From JAYQKL01 sp038142705 (GTDB lineage Bacteria; Pseudomonadota; Alphaproteobacteria; RS24): a stretch of 64,000 bases of DNA. Positions 1 through 8,819 of this stretch are shown here, in pieces; within the stretch, counting starts at the first letter, position 1; the number at the start of each line of letters is the position of its first letter. The notes beneath the pieces are model-generated. The model made no database searches. It saw only the letters and a list, made by a program, of their open reading frames with translations, and was not told the origin of the DNA. Location: contig OZ244224.1 in the NCBI GenBank assembly GCA_965217015.1, forward strand, positions 372,001 to 436,000. Direction: 5' to 3'. Made by a program: the position numbers and the translations under genes.

Positions 1-161
1 GCTGCCGAGCGTTTGCCCATCAGCACTTTTGGTTTTTGATAAGAGCTATCCACAATAATCAGGGTCGCTGCGTCCACTGGTCGGATATAATTGAGCCGCG
101 CATCATAGCCATCTTGAGCATCTTTTAGCAGCAGGTTTCTATCCAGTTTTTTATCCGTCAT
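1..161 (-). CDS. NUDIX hydrolase, N-terminal part (cut by window edge)
   Basis: Only the first 53 codons are present; the gene runs off the left edge. The start is the ATG at 161-159, reading MTDKKLDRNLLLKDAQDGYD, then a beta strand (AATLIIVD) and a KVLMGKR segment. This resembles the N-terminal sheet of NUDIX proteins, where a substrate-side strand precedes the NUDIX box. The NUDIX box itself lies outside the window, so the family call is partly inferred from context: in Alphaproteobacteria a NUDIX gene often follows the DUF983 gene downstream of rnr. The start lies 9 bases after the DUF983 stop, which indicates co-transcription. The substrate cannot be predicted. Confidence 0.6.
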   Translation of the reverse strand, partial: MTDKKLDRNLLLKDAQDGYDARLNYIRPVDAATLIIVDSSYQKPKVLMGKRSA

Positions 162-170
162 GATGCCCCT

Positions 171-584
171 CTAAGTCGTTTTGGCCTCATGGTCTGACGG
201 CTTTGGGTCTTCGCCCGTTTCGCCAAAGCCATGCAATCGTAACGCCCATTGTAGCCCAACAATCCCGCCTTTGGTAATTGGCAAGCTTATCAGGCTGGTG
301 ATAATAGCAATCGCACCAAATAAGGTGATGTGTATCCACAATTCGGGGGCATAGCTGCGTTCAACAAAATACATCAGAGGAATAATAACATGGCCAACAA
401 TAAAAATTGTGAAATAGGGTGGGGCGTCATCGGCGCGATGCCCATCAAGCGCCTGTCCGCAATGGGCGCAATTATCAGCAACTTTGAGATAGGCTGAAAA
501 AATTTTTCCCTCGCCACAGGCTGGGCATGTTAATTTCATACCACGCCATATGGCTTGTTTTTTTGAACGTTCGGTTTCCATCAT
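171..584 (-). CDS. DUF983 family zinc-ribbon membrane protein
   Basis: A 137-residue protein with an N-terminal zinc-ribbon (CPAC at residues 20-23, CAHC at 39-42) and two hydrophobic segments at about 56-74 and 80-101. This is the usual DUF983 architecture: a cytoplasmic metal-binding knuckle followed by a two-helix membrane hairpin. The biochemical role of the family is not established. The gene lies 19 bases downstream of rnr and just upstream of a NUDIX gene, so it is probably the middle member of a topA-rnr-DUF983-NUDIX transcript. There are two tandem ATG codons; the second (581) has better spacing from an AGAG element, so the protein may be one residue shorter. Confidence 0.85.
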   Translation of the reverse strand: MMETERSKKQAIWRGMKLTCPACGEGKIFSAYLKVADNCAHCGQALDGHRADDAPPYFTIFIVGHVIIPLMYFVERSYAPELWIHITLFGAIAIITSLISLPITKGGIVGLQWALRLHGFGETGEDPKPSDHEAKTT

Positions 585-603
585 AATCTCTATTTCTGGT
601 TTT

Positions 604-2973
604 CTATTTCTTCAAACCCGCTTTTGCCCGTCGGCGCCCTGCGCGCGATGTGCTTTTTTTACGAGAGGCATTTTTTCGCGCCTTGTCTTTTCTTTTCCCT
701 TGGGTCTCGTTAGATGATTTCCTTGTTCCTTTTACATAAGATTTGCGGCTTTTTCGATTCTTATTTTGTGCGGGTTTTGTATTGATGGGGCTATAGTCAC
801 CACCTTCCATCAGCGACAATAATAACCCCCCTTTAACAGGCTCGGCTTTTATCAAGCGCACCCGCACGGCTTGCCCAATCTTGAAGGTCAGCCCTGTTGT
901 GCCGCCGGTCAGGGTCAGCCCGTCTTCATCTTTATAAAACCGCTCGCTGCCCAGTCGAGATATTGGCACAAGCCCATCTGCGCCATTATCTGACAGTTTG
1001 ACAAACAAGCCGGCATTGCTGAGCCCGCTAATGGTGGCGTCAAAAACATGGTCAATTTTTTCTGCCAAATAAGCTGATAAATACCGGTCTTTTGCGTTGC
1101 GTTCGGCCAGCATGGCGCGACGCTCCGTCATGGAAATATGTTCGGATATGCTGATAAGATTATCATCTGAGTCAATATGGCCGTCCTCGCCAAGGCTCAA
1201 GCTAGCAATCAACGCGCGATGGACGCTCAGGTCAGCATAACGGCGTATGGGCGAGGTGAAATGCGCATAATGGCTTAGAGACAAACCAAAATGCCCGATA
1301 TTATCCGGACTATAAACCGCCTGCGCTTGTGTCCGCAAAATCGCCTCTTGTGCCATTTGGCTGTGGTTTTCTTCTTCGGCGGGCTGTTCAGCTTGCTTGC
1401 GCGTGCCATATAAAACCTGATTAAACAATCGTGCATTGAGCGGTTGCCCTAAATCAATGGCGATACCAAGCGGTTTTAAGAAGTCTGCCAATGCATGGAG
1501 TTTGTCCAATGTTGGGGCGTCATGAATACGATAAATGAGCGGTGTTTTGTGCTTTTCGAGAGTTTTGGCCGCGCAAATATTCGCGCTGACCATAAATTCC
1601 TCAATCACCCGCATGGCTTCCAGACGCTCTGGCACAAAGACATCTTCAATTTCTTTATTGGCATTCATCACGACTTTATATTCTGGCAGCTCAAGATTAA
1701 GCGGTGCGCGTTTATCACGTGCGGCGGCCATGCACAAATAAGCCTGCCATAATGGCGTTAAAATAGTGTCCTGCAGGGGTTGGCATGTTGCGTCTGGCGC
1801 GCCGTCAAACGCCAGCTGGGCTTGTTGATAGCTGAGCCGGGCGCGTGATTGTATCACCCCGCGCATGAACTCATGCGCCTTGATTTGGCCTTGTGCATTG
1901 ATGGTCATTTTGACAACCAGCGCGGGCCGGTCTTCTTCAGGCCGTAAAGAGCATAAATCTGTCGAAAGTTCTTCCGGCAACATCGGCACCACGCGGTCTG
2001 GCATGTAAACAGAATTGCCGCGTTGGCGAGCTTCCAAATCCATTGCTGATTGCGGCGCCACATAAGCCGCGACATCGGCAATGGCAACATATATATGATA
2101 GCCGCCCTGATTATTTTCAGCTGTATCAGCTATCGCAAAAACCGCGTCATCATGGTCGCGCGCATCGCTTGGATCTATGGTGATGAAGGGTATATCTCTT
2201 AGGTCTTTATAGTTTTTATTATTATGTAATTTCAATGGTTTAATGAGGGATACTTCATGCTTAACATCATCGTTAAAGCTGAGGGGTATCCCTTGCTCTG
2301 CCATTGCAATCAGGCTGTATGCGCCAGGCTCATCAGCGCCGCATATGACCTCATCAATCACCGCTTTTTGGTCGGCCCTGCGCCAGCTTTGTGAGCCGCG
2401 CTTATCACTCATTAATTTCTTAGCCCAGACCATATCCCCCGCATTTGGAGGCTGGTCACTGGTTTGCAAAGCAAAGTCATAACGCTCGCGGCGGTCAACC
2501 GGGGTAAGGCGGTAATGCGCGCCCTCTTGAGTGACCAAAGCGATAAAGCGCTCCTTTGTAGGCGCGGCGATTTTTTTCATCACCGAAGCGTTATATTGGG
2601 CGTCATTTACTTTTTTGAGACGCGCCAAAACGCGGTCACCAATACCGGGTGGGCGCAAACGACTGGTGATAAGAATGTCGGGCTGCTCGCGCAAAACCCC
2701 GTTTAAGATAATTTTGCCAAAAATATCCCCATCATCATTTTTATGCGTGACCTCAATCACCCCAACACTCGGCAGGCCATCGGGCAGGCGCAAGCCTTCG
2801 CGCCCATGCCCAATAATCTCGCCATTATTCAGCATTTCCTTCAAGATTTGCTTGAGAATGATTTTTTCCGAACCCTTAATGTGAAACGCTTTGGCAATTT
2901 CTCGCTTGCCAATTTTGCCGTTGGCCTCACCTATAAAATCTAGAATTTTTTGCCGGCTGATACGCTCACTCAC
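604..2973 (-). CDS. rnr: Ribonuclease R
   Basis: A 3'-5' exoribonuclease of the RNase II/R family that degrades structured RNA and takes part in rRNA and tmRNA quality control. The 789 residues contain an N-terminal winged-helix region (1-65), cold-shock-type RNA-binding domains (about 70-240), the RNB catalytic domain with the four-aspartate motif DPSDARDHDD (Asp267, Asp273, Asp275, Asp276), an S1 domain (about 645-735), and a strongly basic Lys/Arg/Ser tail of about 55 residues. The basic tail and HTH favour RNase R over RNase II. The gene lies 58 bases downstream of topA on the same strand. Confidence 0.96.
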   Translation of the reverse strand: MSERISRQKILDFIGEANGKIGKREIAKAFHIKGSEKIILKQILKEMLNNGEIIGHGREGLRLPDGLPSVGVIEVTHKNDDGDIFGKIILNGVLREQPDILITSRLRPPGIGDRVLARLKKVNDAQYNASVMKKIAAPTKERFIALVTQEGAHYRLTPVDRRERYDFALQTSDQPPNAGDMVWAKKLMSDKRGSQSWRRADQKAVIDEVICGADEPGAYSLIAMAEQGIPLSFNDDVKHEVSLIKPLKLHNNKNYKDLRDIPFITIDPSDARDHDDAVFAIADTAENNQGGYHIYVAIADVAAYVAPQSAMDLEARQRGNSVYMPDRVVPMLPEELSTDLCSLRPEEDRPALVVKMTINAQGQIKAHEFMRGVIQSRARLSYQQAQLAFDGAPDATCQPLQDTILTPLWQAYLCMAAARDKRAPLNLELPEYKVVMNANKEIEDVFVPERLEAMRVIEEFMVSANICAAKTLEKHKTPLIYRIHDAPTLDKLHALADFLKPLGIAIDLGQPLNARLFNQVLYGTRKQAEQPAEEENHSQMAQEAILRTQAQAVYSPDNIGHFGLSLSHYAHFTSPIRRYADLSVHRALIASLSLGEDGHIDSDDNLISISEHISMTERRAMLAERNAKDRYLSAYLAEKIDHVFDATISGLSNAGLFVKLSDNGADGLVPISRLGSERFYKDEDGLTLTGGTTGLTFKIGQAVRVRLIKAEPVKGGLLLSLMEGGDYSPINTKPAQNKNRKSRKSYVKGTRKSSNETQGKRKDKARKNASRKKSTSRAGRRRAKAGLKK

Positions 2974-3031
2974 AATTTATCCTATCCTCAATATGGATTC
3001 GTTTGGAAACCAGCTTCACGCAATTTCTGCG

Positions 3032-5560
3032 CTATGATTTCTTCTTGCGCGTCTTTTTTGCGCCAGCTTTGGCGGCGCGCGCAGCTATGAGCTCTAAAGC
3101 GCGCTCCAATGAAATCGCTTCTGGCTCTTCATCTTTAGGAATCGTCGCATTGATTTTATTATGCTTCACATAAGGCCCAAATCGCCCGTCCATCACATTG
3201 ACTGGCTTGCCATCATCGGGATGCTCGCCTAGTTCTTTGATGACAGAGCTGCCGCGTCTAGCAGGTTTTTTCTCCGCCAAAACAGTGACTGCGCGATTAA
3301 CGCCAATTTCAAATAAATCCTCAACATTTTCAAGGCTGGCGGATTGTTTGCCGCAGCGCAAAAACGGGCCATAGCGGCCAAGGCTGGCGGTGATTTCTTC
3401 CGATGTTTCAGGGTGAACCCCAACCAAGCGCGGCAGCGAGAGTAGCTTTAGCGCATATGGCAAATCAATATCGGCGGGCATTTTGCCTTTTGGCAGCCCC
3501 GATCTTTTTGGCTTTTCGCCGCCTTCTTCTTGTTCGCCAAGCTGCACATAAGCTCCAAAGCGACCATCTTTAAGATGCACTTCCAGACCTGTTTCAGGGT
3601 CGGTGCCTAAAATCCGCTCAATATCACCTTCACGCCCAGCCTCTTGCGCAAATGGGCGCGTGAAGCGGCATTCCGGATAATTTGTGCAACCAACAAAAGC
3701 TCCAAATTTACCTGTTTTCAGGCTTAATTGTCCGGATTCACATTTTGGGCAGAGACGTGGGTCGCCATTGCCTGTATCCTTGAAAATATGCTGGCCCAGC
3801 ACATCATTCATTTTGTCCAATATTTCTGTATTGCGAATTTCCATTGTTTTTTCAACACTGGCATGGAAATTGTCCCAAAACCGGCTCAGCACTTCTTTAT
3901 AGCCCAGCTCCCCGGCAGATACGCGGTCAAGGTCGTTTTCAAGCTCGGCAGTGAAATCATATTCCACATAATCTTGAAAAAAGCTTTCCAGAAATGAGGT
4001 TACTAAGCGGCCTTTATCATGCGGCATGAAGCGGTTGCGGTCCATATAGACATAATCGCGGTCACGCAGCACACTCAACACATTGGCATAGGTAGAAGGG
4101 CGGCCAATGCCAAGCTCTTCCATTTTTTTCACCAAAGACGCTTCGCTATAGCGTGCCGGTGGCTCGGTGAAATGCTGCTCAGGAGCAACAGATTTTAAGG
4201 CCATTTGAGCGCCTTGCTCTACCTTAGGCAGAGTTGGCCCGTCTTTCTCTTGATCGTCTTGTTTTTCGTCTTTGCCTTCTTCATACAACTTTAAGAAGCC
4301 CGCAAAGGTGATGACTGTGCCAGATGCACGGCAACGCGTTTGCATAGTGTGGTCTACCAAATCAATGCTCGTGCGCTGCACTTTTGCATTTTCCATTTGG
4401 CTGGCCATGGTGCGTTTCCAAATCAATTCATATAATTTGGCTTGGTCACTGTCTAAAAAGCGTGCCAAATGTTCTGGCCGGCGCGCCAATGAGGTTGGGC
4501 GTATAGCTTCATGCGCCTCTTGTGCATTGGCGGCTTTGGTTTCATAAAGCCGCGGATTGGTTGGCAAATAATCTGGCCCAAAATCCTCTACAATCACATC
4601 ACGCGTTTCGGCAACAGCTTCAGGCGCGATTTGCGTGCCATCTGTTCGCATATAAGTAATCAGTCCCGTAACCTCGCCATCAAGGTTAATGCCTTGATAT
4701 AAAAGCTGGGCAATCTGCATGGTGCGCTTTGCGTTAAAGCCAAGTTTGCGCGCCGCTTCTTGTTGCAATGTTGAGGTGGTGAAAGGGGCAGAGGGCTTGC
4801 GTTGGCCAGGCTTGCTGTCCACCATCTCAACCTTAAATTGCCCGTTTTCAATTGCCTGTTTTGCTTCTTCGGCAAGGGTTTCATTATTAAGGCTAAATTT
4901 ATCAAGCTTCTGCCCGCGGTGAAATGTCAGCCGTGTTGGGAGGTTTTTATTATCTGGCGTTGTAAAATCAGCAGCCACCGTCCAATATTCACGCGGGATA
5001 AAAGCCTCAATCTCTAGCTCTCTTTCGCAAATCAGGCGCAAGGCAACCGATTGCACCCGTCCGGCTGAGCGCGCACCTGGTAATTTGCGCCATAAAACAG
5101 GCGAGAGATTAAAGCCGACAAGATAGTCAAGCGCACGGCGTGCCAAATAAGCGTCAACGAGTTTTTCATCAAGCTCACGCGGTTTATCCATCGCTTCCAG
5201 AACTGACTTTTTGGTAATGGCGTTAAAAACAACGCGCTGAACCTGTTTGCCCTTTAAGACATTTTTTTTGCGCATGACTTCAAGCACATGCCAAGAAATT
5301 GCTTCACCTTCGCGGTCAGGGTCAGTGGCGAGGATAAGGCGGTCTGCTTTATTGACCTGATCCGCAATTTCATTTAGCCGCTTGCTTGAGCCGGACTGAA
5401 TTTCCCACTCCATCGCAAATGCGTTTTCAGGGTCAACTGAACCATTTTTTTCAGGCAAATCCCGAACATGCCCAAAGGAAGCATATACTTTATAATTGCT
5501 GCCTAAATATTTGTTTATCGTCGTTGCCTTAGCAGGTGACTCAACAATAACAACGTCCAT
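3032..5560 (-). CDS. topA: DNA topoisomerase I
   Basis: Type IA topoisomerase that relaxes negative supercoils. In 842 residues: a TOPRIM domain (Glu7 in VVIVESPAKA; Asp80 and Asp82 in ATDPDREGEA), the nucleophilic Tyr303 in ITYMRTDGT, one complete C4 zinc-binding module (CPKC ... CTNYPEC, about 590-620), further C-terminal repeats with GRFGPYV/GRYGPFL motifs that have lost their cysteines, and a Lys/Arg-rich end. This is the common alphaproteobacterial form with a single intact zinc finger. The gene lies between dprA and rnr, an arrangement conserved across the class. Confidence 0.97.
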   Translation of the reverse strand: MDVVIVESPAKATTINKYLGSNYKVYASFGHVRDLPEKNGSVDPENAFAMEWEIQSGSSKRLNEIADQVNKADRLILATDPDREGEAISWHVLEVMRKKNVLKGKQVQRVVFNAITKKSVLEAMDKPRELDEKLVDAYLARRALDYLVGFNLSPVLWRKLPGARSAGRVQSVALRLICERELEIEAFIPREYWTVAADFTTPDNKNLPTRLTFHRGQKLDKFSLNNETLAEEAKQAIENGQFKVEMVDSKPGQRKPSAPFTTSTLQQEAARKLGFNAKRTMQIAQLLYQGINLDGEVTGLITYMRTDGTQIAPEAVAETRDVIVEDFGPDYLPTNPRLYETKAANAQEAHEAIRPTSLARRPEHLARFLDSDQAKLYELIWKRTMASQMENAKVQRTSIDLVDHTMQTRCRASGTVITFAGFLKLYEEGKDEKQDDQEKDGPTLPKVEQGAQMALKSVAPEQHFTEPPARYSEASLVKKMEELGIGRPSTYANVLSVLRDRDYVYMDRNRFMPHDKGRLVTSFLESFFQDYVEYDFTAELENDLDRVSAGELGYKEVLSRFWDNFHASVEKTMEIRNTEILDKMNDVLGQHIFKDTGNGDPRLCPKCESGQLSLKTGKFGAFVGCTNYPECRFTRPFAQEAGREGDIERILGTDPETGLEVHLKDGRFGAYVQLGEQEEGGEKPKRSGLPKGKMPADIDLPYALKLLSLPRLVGVHPETSEEITASLGRYGPFLRCGKQSASLENVEDLFEIGVNRAVTVLAEKKPARRGSSVIKELGEHPDDGKPVNVMDGRFGPYVKHNKINATIPKDEEPEAISLERALELIAARAAKAGAKKTRKKKS

Positions 5561-5756
5561 GATTGCCTCATAAATTCATTCAAGCACCGTTTTTGGTGCG
5601 GTATAATTCTCTCTCTTGCATGATAGAAGAGGAAATATCAAGTCTTTATAGAGAAATAGCCAAAGCGCAGATTTGGAAACCAGAGGCGGGGGCGGGCTTT
5701 TCAGGTTTCTCTAGTATGATAAAAAGTGCATATAAATCAATTTCTTAATACCTTTT

Positions 5757-6860
5757 TTATTTATCCATATTTAGGCTCACCCCAATTTGGTCGCGGATAA
5801 GCCGCCCTGCCAATTCAAGCTCAATAATCACCATATGCACAACAGAGGGCGGATAATGGGTCTGGGCAATAAGCTCGTCAATGGTCACGGGGCTTGGCCC
5901 AAGCAGTTCAATAATGTGCTGGCGCGCCTTATCATTTGTTTCTGCATTGAAAGTGGCATGCATGGTGTCGGGCCGGTCTGGTTCTTTAATATGCTCACTT
6001 AAGGGGCGCACAACATCTAATATATCGTCAACATCTTCCACTAATGTCGCGCCTTGGCGAATGAGATTATTACTGCCGCGACATCTTGGGTCGAGGGGCG
6101 AGCCCGGCACGGCTAAGATTTCACGGCCCTGTTCGCCCGCCAGTCTGGCCGTGATGAGAGAGCCAGAGCGTTGCGCGGCTTCGGTGACGACGACCCCTAA
6201 GGAAAGACCAGAGATAAGACGATTGCGGCGTGGGAAATGTTGGGCAAGTGGTTTTGTGTTGGGTGGGTTTTCAGCAATTATCAGACCTTCTTCTTTGATG
6301 CGGTCATATAAATCCTGATTTTCTTTTGGGTAAACAACATCAACGCCACCGGCTAAAACCGCAATCGTGCCATTGTGCAAACCTTGCCAATGTGCCGCCG
6401 CGTCAACACCACGCGCCATGCCTGACACAATGCCAAAACCTTTATCCGCCAGACCTGCGCTCAGTTTTTCTGTCATTTTTAAGGCATTCATAGAGGCATT
6501 GCGCGAGCCAACAAAGCCAATTTTGGGCAGGCGGAGTAAATGAATATGGCCAAGCGCTGACATCACCGGTGGCGCGTCAGGAATAGCAGCTAATTCGTGC
6601 GGGTAATCTGGTTCACCATGCACTAAAATGCGGGCGCCGAGCTTTTCATTGGCCGCCAATTCTTTTTCAGCCGCCGCGATGCTCATAATTTTAAGCTTGC
6701 TTTTGCGCCCACCACGCAACGCAATATCAGGCAAATGCCGCAAAGCCTCGCTTGGGTCTTTGAAAACCTCAATCAGCTTATGAAATGTGACGGGGCCAAC
6801 ATTATCAGTCCGGATAAGCCGTAACATATCGCGTTTTTGTTCAGGAGAATATTTTGTCAC
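5757..6860 (-). CDS. dprA: DNA-processing protein DprA (Smf)
   Basis: Loads RecA onto incoming single-stranded DNA and protects it during natural transformation; it is widespread even in bacteria not known to be competent. In 367 residues: an N-terminal helical (SAM-like) region, a Rossmann-like DprA core with GSRNAS, VSGMARGVDAAAH, VLAGGVDVVYPKEN and an RNRLISGLS segment, and a C-terminal winged-helix domain (about 305-365). It is full length for the family. It sits downstream of plsY with a 67-base gap and 196 bases upstream of topA, the usual alphaproteobacterial position. Nothing else in this window bears on competence. Confidence 0.95.
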   Translation of the reverse strand: MTKYSPEQKRDMLRLIRTDNVGPVTFHKLIEVFKDPSEALRHLPDIALRGGRKSKLKIMSIAAAEKELAANEKLGARILVHGEPDYPHELAAIPDAPPVMSALGHIHLLRLPKIGFVGSRNASMNALKMTEKLSAGLADKGFGIVSGMARGVDAAAHWQGLHNGTIAVLAGGVDVVYPKENQDLYDRIKEEGLIIAENPPNTKPLAQHFPRRNRLISGLSLGVVVTEAAQRSGSLITARLAGEQGREILAVPGSPLDPRCRGSNNLIRQGATLVEDVDDILDVVRPLSEHIKEPDRPDTMHATFNAETNDKARQHIIELLGPSPVTIDELIAQTHYPPSVVHMVIIELELAGRLIRDQIGVSLNMDK

Positions 6861-6927
6861 GGCTTAGTTACCCGTGATAGTTATTCCCGATTTTGTGTCA
6901 TATAAAATCATGGAAATGTTCTTATTC

Positions 6928-7527
6928 TTATTTATTTTGTCCAATTCTCGGTTCGCTGCCATTTAACAGCCTTTTTATATTACCACGATGCGCCCAAAAA
7001 GCGAGGAAAGAAAGTAGAGCGGCTATCACAGCAAGAGGCAGATTGCCTGACCACCAAATATAAATCGGTGTCAGCGCGCAGGCACACAGGGCTGAGAGTG
7101 ATGAAATTCTGAAAAGCAAAACCATGCCCAGCCATGTCGTGGCAAACACCAAGCCGGCGATAGGCTGAGCGGCTAATAAAAACCCAATAAAGGTGGCCAC
7201 CCCTTTACCGCCGTTAAATTTCAACCAAACAGGATAGACATGCCCGATAAAAGCCGCTGCGCCTGCAAGATAGCTGGTTTGCGGGTCGGTGAAATATTGC
7301 GCCACAATGACAATTAACCCGGCTTTGCTGGCGTCAAGAATAAGTGTGATGGCGGCCAATGCTTTATTGCCCGTGCGTAACACATTCGTGGAACCAATAT
7401 TGCCGGAGCCAATTTGACGAATATCGCCAAGCCCCGCCATTTTGGTGAGCAATAAGCCAAAGGGAATAGAGCCGGATAAATAACCCAGCCCCCCCCAAAT
7501 GATAAGCTGTTGCGATACTTCAATCAT
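6928..7527 (-). CDS. plsY: Glycerol-3-phosphate acyltransferase PlsY
   Basis: An integral membrane enzyme that transfers an acyl group from acyl-phosphate to glycerol-3-phosphate, the first step of phospholipid synthesis. The 199 residues contain the three signatures of the family: SGSIPFGLLL near the start, GSGNIGSTNVLR (about 42-53), and FNGGKGVAT (about 104-112), with five or so membrane segments between them. The start codon overlaps the stop of the dihydroorotase-like gene by 4 bases (ATGA), so translation is probably coupled. PlsX is not in the window. Confidence 0.96.
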   Translation of the reverse strand: MIEVSQQLIIWGGLGYLSGSIPFGLLLTKMAGLGDIRQIGSGNIGSTNVLRTGNKALAAITLILDASKAGLIVIVAQYFTDPQTSYLAGAAAFIGHVYPVWLKFNGGKGVATFIGFLLAAQPIAGLVFATTWLGMVLLFRISSLSALCACALTPIYIWWSGNLPLAVIAALLSFLAFWAHRGNIKRLLNGSEPRIGQNK

Positions 7528-8819
7528 GCTGCTGGGTCGGCCTTAAAGACGGTTTCACCCTGAATAAAAGTCTGGCGCACAAGACCTTGTAATTTGCGCC
7601 CCTCAATCGCTGTGTTTTTTGACTTTGACCGCAATTTCTCAGCCGTGATGGCATATGGGTGGTCTATATCAACCAAACAAAAATCGGCAGGGCTGTCCGG
7701 CGTGAGCGTGCCAAGTTCAAGCCCTAAAAGTTTGGCGGGGCGCGAAGTGAGGGCGGCAATTATGGCAGATAAATCAGCCATGTTTTCGTGATGCAGTGTG
7801 AGGGCAGCGCCGAGCAGTGTTTCCACCCCAACCGAGCCAAAATGCGCTTGGTCAAAGGGGCGGCGCTTGGTGTCATCATCTTGTGGGTCATGGCCTGACA
7901 CAATTATATCAATCGTGCCATCAGCGATGCCTGCGCATAATGCCAGCCGGTCATCTTCGCTGCGCAAAGGCGGGTTTAATTTGGCATAGGTGCGGTAATT
8001 CTCGACATCATTATCATTCAACATCAAATGATTGGCGCTCACCCCACAGGTAATTTCCACACCGCGCTTTTTGGCGGCGCGAATAATCTCCAAACTTTCA
8101 GCGCACGAAATTTGTGCAATATGTAAGCGCCCGCCGGTCATTTCAACCAAGCGAATATCGCGCTCTATCATAATCAGTTCAGCGACTTTTGGGATACCTG
8201 CAAGGCCTAAGCGCGTGGCCTTTTCGCCGCTATTCATCACCCCAGAACCCGCCAGATTGGCATCTTGTGCATGATGGATAAGCAAAGCGTTGAAATTTGT
8301 GGCATAGGCGAGGGCGCGGCTCATGGTTTGTGCGTTCATCACTGCATTACCAGCATCGGTAAATGCGACAGCGCCGGCCTCTTGTAACAGCCCAAATTCG
8401 GTCATCATATCACCCGCCAAACTTTTGGTGATGGCGGCGGCGGGGAAAACCCGAACTTGTGCCGTATCGCGTGCGCGGCGGGTGATGAAATCCACCAATG
8501 CGGCATCATCAATGACCGGATTGGTATCTGGCATGGTCACAATTGAGGTCACGCCCCCCGCAATGGCGGCGTCAGAAACAGTGGCGAGGGTTTCGCGATA
8601 TTCGCTGCCAGGTTCCCCTGTATTGACCTGCATATCAATCAGACCAGCTATCAGCAGCATGCCCTGCGCATCAATTTTATCTATTTTCGCGGGCAGCTTA
8701 ATTGATTTCCCTATGGCTTTAATGCGGCCATTTTCAACAACCAAACCGCCCAGCTCATCAAGTTTTTGAGCGGGGTCAAACAGGCGGGCATTGGTTATGG
8801 CAAAACTTGGCGCAATCAT
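7524..8819 (-). CDS. pyrC: Dihydroorotase-like protein, catalytic site degenerate (PyrC'/PyrX type)
   Basis: A 431-residue amidohydrolase-fold protein clearly related to class I dihydroorotases (MPDTNPVIDD and the general domain plan). The metal site is lost. The usual DxHxHxR reads D62-M-Q64-V-N66-T-G68. The HIAH-type motif is LHIAQIS. The catalytic Asp of the usual TDHAPH motif is replaced in VSGHDPQ. Such non-catalytic paralogues are known beside pyrB in several proteobacteria, where the Pseudomonas version serves as a structural partner of aspartate carbamoyltransferase. The start overlaps the pyrB stop by 4 bases, which fits co-assembly. I infer a structural role; a separate active dihydroorotase should exist elsewhere. 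Confidence 0.88.
   Translation of the reverse strand: MIAPSFAITNARLFDPAQKLDELGGLVVENGRIKAIGKSIKLPAKIDKIDAQGMLLIAGLIDMQVNTGEPGSEYRETLATVSDAAIAGGVTSIVTMPDTNPVIDDAALVDFITRRARDTAQVRVFPAAAITKSLAGDMMTEFGLLQEAGAVAFTDAGNAVMNAQTMSRALAYATNFNALLIHHAQDANLAGSGVMNSGEKATRLGLAGIPKVAELIMIERDIRLVEMTGGRLHIAQISCAESLEIIRAAKKRGVEITCGVSANHLMLNDNDVENYRTYAKLNPPLRSEDDRLALCAGIADGTIDIIVSGHDPQDDDTKRRPFDQAHFGSVGVETLLGAALTLHHENMADLSAIIAALTSRPAKLLGLELGTLTPDSPADFCLVDIDHPYAITAEKLRSKSKNTAIEGRKLQGLVRQTFIQGETVFKADPAA

Noticed and set aside
1495..1752. Plus-strand frames opposite rnr, topA, pyrC, parE and other minus-strand genes
   Set aside because: They are antisense shadows of strongly conserved genes, with no ribosome binding sites or recognisable domains.
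5584..5599. GCACC-N6-GGTGC dyad before topA, resembling an NtrC site
   Set aside because: The spacing is one base too long for the NtrC consensus, only one site is present, and there is no sigma-54 promoter nearby. It is probably a chance 5-bp hairpin.
5563..5748. 61-residue plus-strand frame in the dprA-topA gap
   Set aside because: No ribosome binding site, no family resemblance, and antisense to the expected topA leader.
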